A stretch of 12,685 bases of DNA, taken from assembly GCA_029210545.1 (NCBI GenBank), contig JARGFV010000076.1, forward strand, positions 1 through 12,685, written 5' to 3'. A model generated the notes under the pieces. The model was not told the origin of the DNA. It worked only from the letters and a program-made list of their open reading frames with translations, and did no database searches. A program made the translations under genes and the position numbers. Source of the DNA: a bacterium. Lineage in GTDB: Bacteria; BMS3Abin14. Positions 7,000-12,685 of the stretch are shown one piece after another (the first letter of the stretch is position 1; the number at the start of each line of letters is the position of its first letter).

Positions 7000-8331
7000 G
7001 TGGAAAGATCACTGAGAGAAGATGCCCTGGAAATTTTCCTCGCCGGGGTCCGGGCCGTGGAACCCGGGGCGGCGGTCATGGCCAACCTGGCCCTGGAAGG
7101 CGAGATCCTTATCGCCGGGCACGAGCGGATCCCCCTTACGCCCGGGGGCAGGGTCTTCGTCGTGGGGGCAGGGAAAGCCGGGGCTCCCATGGCCGGGGCT
7201 GTTGAAAAAGTTCTCGGCGATCGGGTTTACGGGGGCCTCGTTGTCGTCAAGTACGGCCACCTTTCTCCGGTGAGCTGTGTCACCGTTATGGAAGCGGCCC
7301 ACCCGGTTCCCGACGAGGCCGGCCTGAAAGCCGCTTCAGACCTTGTCCGGCTGCTCGACGGGACGAGGGAAGATGACCTGGTGATCTGTCTCCTCTCGGG
7401 CGGCGGTTCCGCGCTGCTGCCCTGCCCCGCCCCGCCGGTAACGCTTTCGGACAAGCAGATGGTGACCTCCCTCCTTTTGCGGAGCGGTGCCGGGATCGGG
7501 GAGATCAACTGCATCAGGAAACACCTTTCCCTGCTCAAGGGGGGCGGCCTCGCCCGCCTGGCGCACCCGGCACGTGTCGTAACCCTTATCCTCTCCGACG
7601 TCGTCGGCGACCCCCTTGACGTCATCGCATCCGGCCCGACTGTCGGAGACCCGACGACCTTCACCGACGCCCTGGCTATCCTGGACCGCTACGGCCTGGC
7701 CGGGAAAGTGCCCGGGACAGTGTTATCCTACCTGGGGCAAGGTGCCGAAGGGAAACACCCCGAGACACCCGGGCCCGACGATCCGGAGATCACCGGGGTC
7801 ATCAACCTCCTGATCGGGACCAACACCATCGCCGTCCAGGCAGCCGGGGACCAGGCAAGGGAGCTCGGGTACAACACCACCGTCCTCTCCACGACCATCA
7901 CCGGGGAGACCAGGGACGCTGCCGCCGCCCACGCCGCCGTGGCCCGGGAGATCTTCAACCACGGAAAGCCCCTTCAACCACCCGCATGCGCCCTCTCGGG
8001 GGGAGAAACGACCGTGACCATCAAGGGGACCGGCAAGGGCGGACGCAACCAGGAGTTCGCCCTTGCCGCGGCCCTGGGGATCGACGGGCAGCCCGGGACG
8101 GTCATCCTGTCAGGCGGGACGGACGGCACGGACGGCCCCACCGACGCCGCCGGGGCAGTCGTGGACGGGACAACGGTCCAAAGAGCCAAAGCGGCAGGTC
8201 TGGATGCCTTGCATCACCTGGACAACAACGACGCCTATCCCTTCTTCGAAAAGCTGGGGGATCTGGTGATTACGGGGCCGACCCTGACCAATGTTATGGA
8301 TCTGAGGATCGTCCTGGTGGGAGGTGAGTGA
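7000..8331 (+). CDS. Glycerate 2-kinase, class II (GckA/TtuD type, MOFRL domain)
   Basis: A 443-residue glycerate kinase of the DUF4147/MOFRL family, which phosphorylates D-glycerate to 2-phosphoglycerate with ATP. The N-terminal Rossmann-like domain shows FVVGAGKAGAPMA (53-65, Lys59), HPVPDEAG (101-108), LLSGGGSALL (131-140), NCIRKHLSLLKGG (170-182) and SDVVGDPLDVIASGPT (199-214). The C-terminal MOFRL domain (about 330-440) has GKGGRNQEFAL (346-356) and SGGTDGTDGPTDAAGA (371-386), ending in GPTLTNVMDL. Length is normal. The start is GTG 7000, with AAGGG 9 bases upstream. The gene follows the methyltransferase on the same strand and may be cotranscribed. Its product feeds the enolase encoded nearby, placing it in glycerate, glyoxylate or serine carbon assimilation. 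The TGA stop overlaps a heptamer array. Confidence 0.95.
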   Translation: MERSLREDALEIFLAGVRAVEPGAAVMANLALEGEILIAGHERIPLTPGGRVFVVGAGKAGAPMAGAVEKVLGDRVYGGLVVVKYGHLSPVSCVTVMEAAHPVPDEAGLKAASDLVRLLDGTREDDLVICLLSGGGSALLPCPAPPVTLSDKQMVTSLLLRSGAGIGEINCIRKHLSLLKGGGLARLAHPARVVTLILSDVVGDPLDVIASGPTVGDPTTFTDALAILDRYGLAGKVPGTVLSYLGQGAEGKHPETPGPDDPEITGVINLLIGTNTIAVQAAGDQARELGYNTTVLSTTITGETRDAAAAHAAVAREIFNHGKPLQPPACALSGGETTVTIKGTGKGGRNQEFALAAALGIDGQPGTVILSGGTDGTDGPTDAAGAVVDGTTVQRAKAAGLDALHHLDNNDAYPFFEKLGDLVITGPTLTNVMDLRIVLVGGE

Positions 8332-8397
8332 TCGGTAATCAGTGATCAGTAATCGGTAATCAGAATTTAATCTCAGATCTCAAATCTCATATCTCAA
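8328..8397. repeat. Heptamer tandem array overlapping a stop codon, words GTAATCA and ATCTCAA
   Basis: Ten contiguous 7-base units fall into two word families in one phase: GTRATCR five times (8328-8362), one junction unit, then ATCTCAN four times (8370-8397). The TGA stop of glycerate kinase (8329-8331) is inside the first unit. The right arm of the 98-bp inverted pair begins five bases after the last unit. Confidence 0.92.
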
Positions 8398-8402
8398 AGG
8401 TT

Positions 8403-8500
8403 TCTCCGTGTTACCCTGCCTGCCGCGTCGTAGCTGCAAGCGAAGACGGGTGGTTCAGTCAGGGAATGGTTGAGCTGTGGTTAATCAGCTCTTGCCGCTT
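8403..8500 (-). repeat. 98-bp dispersed repeat, right arm of inverted pair
   Basis: Reverse complement of 800-897 with one mismatch (8484), located in the loop of the hairpin GAGCTG (8472-8477)/CAGCTC (8486-8491). Like the left arm it sits between two convergent genes, here glycerate kinase and mglA, beside the terminator of the minus-strand unit. It contains no plausible gene. Confidence 0.93.
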
Positions 8501-8510
8501 TTGCGGGCAC

Positions 8511-8534
8511 AAAAAAACCGCCATACGGCGGTTT
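8511..8534 (-). terminator. Rho-independent terminator of mglBA
   Basis: AAACCGCC (8515-8522) pairs with GGCGGTTT (8527-8534) around a 4-base loop. On the minus strand the stem is followed by a run of seven T, of which three pair in the stem. It lies about 50 bases past the mglA stop codon. Confidence 0.88.
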
Positions 8535-8535
8535 G

Positions 8536-8563
8536 ATCTGACTTTGGACTTTCTACTTTGGAC
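8536..8563. repeat. Heptamer tandem array behind mglA, word TTTGGAC
   Basis: Four 7-base units: ATCTGAC, TTTGGAC, TTTCTAC and TTTGGAC. It lies between the mglA stop codon and its terminator. Immediately to its right, AGCGCC (8569-8574) pairs with GGCGCT (8582-8587), a small hairpin that includes the mglA stop. Confidence 0.7.
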
Positions 8564-8585
8564 TGATGAGCGCCGTGACGCGGCG

Positions 8586-9179
<594 letters not shown>

Positions 9180-9196
9180 TCCCCTGCGGTCTCCTG

Positions 9197-9685
9197 TCAG
9201 CTGAAGAGGTTCTCGATATCGTCGTCCGTGATCTCTGCGAAGGGAGAATCGACACCCAGGCCGGAGGTATCCGTACCTGCCTTTTCATTGATCTGCATAA
9301 ATATCTTCTCCAGTTCTTCACCTGCCTTTTTCACCCGGAGCCGGACAAGGCCGAGGGAGCTTTTCTCATCGAAGATGACCACGAGGATGGCACGGAACCC
9401 GATGATGGAGATGTGGATATTGTCCTTCTCACCCTCGTGGAAAAGGATGGAGAACTCCTTCTCTCCGATGAGCTTGGCCAGTCCACCGGTGGCGGCAATG
9501 TTCCCCGCCGTGAGAGAGGCCAGGGAAGTCGTGTCGATCCCCTCGGTTTGACCCGAACTGGTGATGAGCTGGCCGTTCTTGTCCACAAGGAAGACAACCT
9601 TGGCGTTGGCACTGGCCACCAGACGCCTGGTCACATCGGTGACCAGGTTGAACTCTTCCTCGTAAAGCACGAGATTTGGCAGCAC
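9197..9685 (-). CDS. mglB: MglB, Roadblock/LC7 GTPase-activating protein of MglA
   Basis: A 162-residue Roadblock/LC7 protein. MglB dimers bind MglA, stimulate GTP hydrolysis and help set polarity. The sequence from [10 protein letters not shown] (4-13) through [16 protein letters not shown] (26-41), [12 protein letters not shown] (51-62), [12 protein letters not shown] (67-78), FHEG (82-85) and [12 protein letters not shown] follows MglB closely. The C-terminal [15 protein letters not shown] is also characteristic. I chose GTG 9685: GAGAGG lies 6 bases upstream and the protein then begins like known MglB. ATG 9730 would add 15 residues without a Shine-Dalgarno and lies close to the likely transcription start. 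mglA follows after 17 bases, so the two are almost certainly translated from one mRNA. Confidence 0.94.
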   Translation of the reverse strand: MLPNLVLYEEEFNLVTDVTRRLVASANAKVVFLVDKNGQLITSSGQTEGIDTTSLASLTAGNIAATGGLAKLIGEKEFSILFHEGEKDNIHISIIGFRAILVVIFDEKSSLGLVRLRVKKAGEELEKIFMQINEKAGTDTSGLGVDSPFAEITDDDIENLFS

Positions 9686-9750
9686 TTCATACCTCTCAAT
9701 CGATGATGCGGCGTGACGAAGGAATAACATCCACTAGCATGAACTATAAT

Positions 9751-9779
9751 GATATACCGGAAAAGGTCGTGGTTATCAA
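9751..9779 (-). promoter_or_regulatory. Candidate promoter for mglBA
   Basis: On the minus strand TTGATA (9774-9779) and TATATC (9751-9756) are 17 bases apart, a fair sigma-70-type match. Transcription would start near 9744, giving a leader of about 60 bases to GTG 9685. This would let mglBA be expressed apart from dnaX-ybaB-recR. Confidence 0.45.
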
Positions 9780-9792
9780 GGGTTTGCACTTG

Positions 9793-9839
9793 ATGAGCGC
9801 CCGGCTCCGCACCCTGCGGGATGGACGCAAAGCGCTCAT
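9793..9839. repeat. Stem-loop between recR and mglB
   Basis: ATGAGCGC (9793-9800) pairs with GCGCTCAT (9832-9839); inside, CCGC (9807-9810) pairs with GCGG (9816-9819). It lies 57 bases past the recR stop. No T-run follows, so termination is uncertain. The motif TGATGAGCGCC at its left also occurs at 8564-8574 behind mglA. Confidence 0.45.
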
Positions 9840-9895
9840 TCCGGGCATGTAATATTACTCAGGGAGAGGTTGCGCCAGGTCGTCTCATCACTCCG

Positions 9896-10492
9896 TTACA
9901 GCTCGAGGCGTCCGTCAATGGCCAGGCCGAGGGTCACCGAATCGGCATGCTCCAGGCTCCCTCCGATGGGGATCCCCCTGGCGATCCGGGAGACCCGGAC
10001 CCCTTGAGGTCTCAGGGTTGTCACCAGGTAGGACGCTGTGGCCTCCCCCTCGACGTCCAGGTTGGTAGCCACGATAACCTCCTTGATCCCTTCCTCTTCG
10101 ATCCTCCGGACAAGTTCGCCGATCCGCAGATCGTCCGGGCCGATCCCCCTCATGGGGGACAGGACTCCCATAAGGACGTGGTAGCGTCCCCGGTACTGCC
10201 CCGTGGTCTCGATGGCCATGATGTCCCCGGGTGACTGGACCACGCACAGGAGTTCAGCCGTGCGGCCCGGGTCCCGGCATATGTCACACAGCTGATCCTC
10301 GGTGAGGCTGAAGCAACGCTCGCAGTACCTGACCTTATCCTTCATCGCCACCAGGGCACTGGCAAGAGCGCGAGACCGATCCCCCGGCACCGAGAGGAGG
10401 TAAAAGGCAAGGCGCCGGGCGTTCTTTTCACCGATCCCCGGGAGCCTTTTGAACTCCTCGATGAGAAGCCTGACCGAAGGAGGGAACTTCAC
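9896..10492 (-). CDS. recR: Recombination mediator protein RecR
   Basis: A 198-residue RecR, the DNA-clamp partner of RecF/RecO that helps load RecA on SSB-coated gaps. Domains are in the usual order: helix-hairpin-helix RLPGIGEKNARRLAF (16-30), a zinc finger with Cys57, Cys60, Cys69 and Cys72, a Toprim domain (about 80-175) with LLCVVQSPGDIMAIE and ATNLDVEGEATASYL, and the closing segment RIARGIPIGGSLEHADSVTLGLAIDGR (169-195). The length is normal. The start is GTG 10492, four bases past the ybaB stop, and it gives the N-terminus expected for the family; no strong Shine-Dalgarno is visible, so translational coupling to ybaB is likely. It is the third gene of dnaX-ybaB-recR. Confidence 0.97.
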   Translation of the reverse strand: MKFPPSVRLLIEEFKRLPGIGEKNARRLAFYLLSVPGDRSRALASALVAMKDKVRYCERCFSLTEDQLCDICRDPGRTAELLCVVQSPGDIMAIETTGQYRGRYHVLMGVLSPMRGIGPDDLRIGELVRRIEEEGIKEVIVATNLDVEGEATASYLVTTLRPQGVRVSRIARGIPIGGSLEHADSVTLGLAIDGRLEL

Positions 10493-10496
10493 TTTT

Positions 10497-10811
10497 TCAG
10501 AACAACCCGCCCGGCACGGGCAGACCGCCGGTGACCTTCGCCATCTCTTCGGCCATCATCTCCCGGCTCTTGCGGAGGGCCTCGTTGACCGCGGCCTGGA
10601 CCAGGTCCTGCAGCATCTCCCGGTCTCCAGGGTCGATCACCGACGGGTCGATGACGATGCCGGTGACCTCCTGTGCCCCGGTGACGGTCACCGTCACCAT
10701 GCCGCCTCCGGCGCCTGCCTCGATCTCCCTGGTGGCCAGTTCCTGCTGGATCTTTTCCATGCCGGCTTTCATCTGCTGGGCTTTTTTCATGAGATCGCCC
10801 AATCCCTTCAT
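10497..10811 (-). CDS. ybaB: YbaB/EbfC-family nucleoid-associated protein
   Basis: A 104-residue YbaB/EbfC protein, a small DNA-binding dimer linked to nucleoid organisation. The N-terminal helix GDLMKKAQQMKAGMEKIQQEL (5-25), a glycine-rich turn and strands MVTVTVTGAQEVTGIVID (38-55), and the C-terminal helix DLVQAAVNEALRKSREMMAEEM (69-90) are the full family plan. The C-terminus is the usual glycine/proline-rich VTGGLPVPGGLF. ATG 10811 overlaps the dnaX TGA in an ATGA tetranucleotide, so translation is coupled to dnaX, and recR follows after four bases. This gene order is conserved in very many bacteria. Confidence 0.96.
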   Translation of the reverse strand: MKGLGDLMKKAQQMKAGMEKIQQELATREIEAGAGGGMVTVTVTGAQEVTGIVIDPSVIDPGDREMLQDLVQAAVNEALRKSREMMAEEMAKVTGGLPVPGGLF

Positions 10812-12523
10812 AGCTCCTCCTCTTTCGATTCAACTTCTGAAGCTTCCCCGGCGCCCTGACCAAGGACCTTGACCGCTTTCAGCTCCCCGCTGAAGATCTC
10901 CATGGCCTCGCGGACCATGGGGTGCTCACGGGCCTCCTTTTTGATCTTTCTTGCCAGGTCGGACTCCATCTGCTGCCTCTTCTCGATCACGTTGGAGTTT
11001 TTGGATCTCTCCTCGCTGTTCATCTCCTTGAACTTCAGGAGCATGTCACGATTGAAAAACTGTTTCGCAAGGGCCGCAAGTTCCGCCAGTTTCTCCCGCT
11101 CCTGGAGCATGTCGAGATAAAGCTCCCCCTTGCGCCCCCCGATAATAAGCTCTTCACTGGCGACCTTGACCGGGATCAGCTGTTCAAGCATGCTCCCGAT
11201 GCTGGGCATCTTCCCGTTAACGAACTGAACGAACTGCTCCCAGGTCTCCTTCGGAGTCTCGATCCCGGCAAAGGCGGGAGCGGGGGTGACGGGCGGCGAC
11301 GTCTCTGGCCCGGGGACAGGGTTCTCCTCACTGGACGTTTTCCCTTTGGACACCGCGGCAGCTTTTACGCCGGGGCGGTTGCCGCCTCCACTGCCGGCCA
11401 CAGGTCCGCCGGATTCACCCAGGGGGACGATCTCCCTGACTCTCGCCATGTGAACCAGGGCTAATTCCAGGTGGAACCGCGGCTGGGTCGATCGACGCAT
11501 GCGCTCCTCACCACGGGCCAACAGGGCGAACTGGACCCTGAGAGCCGCGGGATCGCCCGACGCGACCGTGCCGCGGAGGATCTCCATCTCACCTTCGGGA
11601 AGGTCGAGCATCCCCTCGGTATCCTCAACCTCGATGAGGATCATGAGAGAGCGCAGGATCTCCAGGAGATCCAGGGCCACCCTGACAGGGTCCGCCCCGT
11701 TGTCGATCATGTCGCCGAGGATGCGGAGAGCATCACCGGGCTTTTCCTCGACACACGCCGTCAGGATGCCATGGAGCTTGTCGCGGTCCAGGCTCCCGAG
11801 GACCATGTTAACATCATCGTCGCTCACCTTGCTGCCAGCGTAGGAGAGGACCTGGTCCAGGAGGCTCTGGGAATCACGCAGACTGCCCTCGGCCGCGATG
11901 GCGATACGCCGGAGGCTGTCGGAAGAGATCTCGACACCCTCCTTCTCACAGATCCGGACAAGGTGACCCACGATCCCCACCGAGGGGATCCTCCTGAAGT
12001 CGTACCTCTGGCACCGGGAGTGGATCGTCACCGGCACCTTGTGCGGTTCAGTTGTGGCAAGGATGAAGATCACCCTCGGAGGGGGCTCCTCGAGGGTTTT
12101 TAAAAGCGCGTTGAAAGCGTTGCGGGACATCATGTGCACTTCGTCGATGATGTAGACCTTGTAACGGCCCTCGCCGGGGGCGTACATCACTGCCTCCCTC
12201 AACTCCCGCACATCGTCAACGCCCGTGTGGGACGCGGCATCCATTTCCACGACATCGAGGCTCCTGCCTCCGTCGATCTCCAGGCAGGACAGACACTTGC
12301 CGCACGGTTCGTCGATGGTCTCCTTGTCCATACAGTTGAGGGCCTTGGCCAGGATCCGCGCTACAGAGGTCTTGCCGACACCCCGCAGACCGGAAAACAG
12401 GAAGGCGTGACCCAGTCTTTCCGTGACGATGGCGTTACGAAGGGTGCGGGTCACATGTTCCTGCCCCACGACTTCGCCGAAGGTGCCTGGCCTGTATTTG
12501 CGGGCGAGAACAAGATAGGACAT
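10808..12523 (-). CDS. dnaX: DNA polymerase III subunit gamma/tau
   Basis: A 571-residue DnaX, the ATPase core of the clamp loader. Domain I shows the Walker A motif GLRGVGKTS (45-53), a zinc module with Cys64, Cys74, Cys77 and Cys80, DEVH (127-130), sensor 1 with the SRC motif (Ser169-Arg170-Cys171, arginine finger), and sensor 2 GSLRDSQSLLDQ (213-224). Domain III runs to about 365. A Gly/Pro/Ser-rich linker (370-420) leads to a tau-like C-terminal domain (about 425-555). It is one continuous frame; the only AAAAAG run in the C-terminal part (near residue 528) is not a canonical slippery heptamer and is too late for an E. coli-style gamma. ATG 12523 has GGAG 9 bases upstream. It heads the dnaX-ybaB-recR operon. 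Confidence 0.97.
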   Translation of the reverse strand: MSYLVLARKYRPGTFGEVVGQEHVTRTLRNAIVTERLGHAFLFSGLRGVGKTSVARILAKALNCMDKETIDEPCGKCLSCLEIDGGRSLDVVEMDAASHTGVDDVRELREAVMYAPGEGRYKVYIIDEVHMMSRNAFNALLKTLEEPPPRVIFILATTEPHKVPVTIHSRCQRYDFRRIPSVGIVGHLVRICEKEGVEISSDSLRRIAIAAEGSLRDSQSLLDQVLSYAGSKVSDDDVNMVLGSLDRDKLHGILTACVEEKPGDALRILGDMIDNGADPVRVALDLLEILRSLMILIEVEDTEGMLDLPEGEMEILRGTVASGDPAALRVQFALLARGEERMRRSTQPRFHLELALVHMARVREIVPLGESGGPVAGSGGGNRPGVKAAAVSKGKTSSEENPVPGPETSPPVTPAPAFAGIETPKETWEQFVQFVNGKMPSIGSMLEQLIPVKVASEELIIGGRKGELYLDMLQEREKLAELAALAKQFFNRDMLLKFKEMNSEERSKNSNVIEKRQQMESDLARKIKKEAREHPMVREAMEIFSGELKAVKVLGQGAGEASEVESKEEEL

Positions 12524-12535
12524 GGGGAGGGCTCC

Positions 12536-12591
12536 AGGTGACAGGTTGCAGCTGACAGATTACAGGCGAAAGGATAAAGGTTCAAGGTTGA
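12536..12591. repeat. Heptamer tandem array upstream of dnaX, word AGGTNAC
   Basis: Eight contiguous 7-base units (AGGTGAC, AGGTTGC, AGCTGAC and so on) begin 12 bases upstream of the dnaX ATG and run into the palindromic element at 12584. The order element, heptamer array, gene start is the same as at the left edge of the window in front of the SGNH hydrolase, in the opposite orientation. Any dnaX promoter would have to lie in or beyond this array. Confidence 0.85.
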
Positions 12592-12678
12592 TGGCTTCGC
12601 AAAAAGTCCATCAACGCGCCCCGCGCGGGGCGCCCAAATCAATGACTCACCCCGTAAGTCATTGATTTGTAAGGAAAG
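12584..12678 (+). repeat. Palindromic intergenic element, right copy
   Basis: The right member of the outer inverted pair (12584-12646 with 63-125, 60 of 63 matches), extending to 12678 in alignment with the middle copy. From left: hairpin TTGATGG (12588-12594)/CCATCAA (12608-12614) over GCAAAAAGT; the 18-base palindrome at 12616-12633; and a 13-bp stem pairing CAAATCAATGACT (12635-12647) with AGTCATTGATTTG (12657-12669) around a 9-base loop; then GTAAGGAAAG. It may continue beyond the window. Confidence 0.85.
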
Positions 12679-12685
12679 GGAAAAC

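Noticed and set aside
9686-9730. Upstream ATG for mglB adding 15 residues
   Set aside because: It has no Shine-Dalgarno, while GTG 9685 has GAGAGG at 6 bases and gives the N-terminus typical of MglB.
10937-10942. AAAAAG run in dnaX as a programmed frameshift site
   Set aside because: The preceding base is C, so it is not the A-AAA-AAG heptamer, and it lies near the C-terminus rather than after domain III.
12524-12685. SRP RNA or tRNA gene upstream of dnaX, as in several other bacteria
   Set aside because: The region is filled by the heptamer array and the palindromic element; no SRP core motifs or cloverleaf were found.

Overview
The window is a GC-rich chromosomal segment (about 60% by eye) of ordinary housekeeping genes. 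A Myxococcus-type MglA/MglB pair next to dnaX-ybaB-recR, plus TatA, a BamE-like lipoprotein, rhomboid and a MOFRL-type glycerate kinase, suggests a Gram-negative bacterium from the deltaproteobacterial assemblage (Desulfobacterota or a relative). That placement is inference. No tRNA, rRNA, CRISPR array, transposase or phage gene is visible.

Layout. 173-775 (+) encodes a small SGNH/GDSL hydrolase. A minus-strand block follows in transcription order: rhomboid protease (4131-3439), two tandem GNAT acetyltransferase paralogs (3181-2576 and 2384-1845), a BamE/SmpA-like lipoprotein (1816-1487) and TatA (1363-1073), closed by a strong terminator. Enolase (5583-4291, minus) is divergent from a MidA/NDUFAF7-like methyltransferase (5881-6948, plus), which is followed by glycerate 2-kinase (7000-8331, plus). 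The right third is minus strand: dnaX (12523-10808), ybaB and recR form a tight replication/repair operon. After a 210-base gap with its own candidate promoter come mglB and mglA, closed by a terminator at 8511-8534.

Functional links. DnaX, YbaB and RecR are a classic conserved cluster for clamp loading, nucleoid association and recombinational repair. MglB is the GTPase-activating partner of the small GTPase MglA. Glycerate 2-kinase makes 2-phosphoglycerate, the substrate of enolase, so two consecutive steps from glycerate to phosphoenolpyruvate lie within 4 kb. TatA and the lipoprotein concern the cell envelope.

The unusual content is intergenic. Most spaces between transcription units carry a short degenerate tandem array of strict period: seven bases at most loci, eight at 3244-3411 and six at 5612-5695. 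Each locus has its own word, and arrays run up to or into gene ends so that they supply stop codons. Two nested sets of dispersed repeats are also present: a 98-bp inverted pair with one mismatch (800-897 and 8403-8500, both between convergent genes), and a palindrome-rich element at both window edges (63-125 and 12584-12646, inverted) with a diverged third copy at 2435-2513. The element's stem-loop has different sequence but intact pairing in the two complete copies. No candidate protein system beyond known families was found; the repeats are the part worth pursuing.
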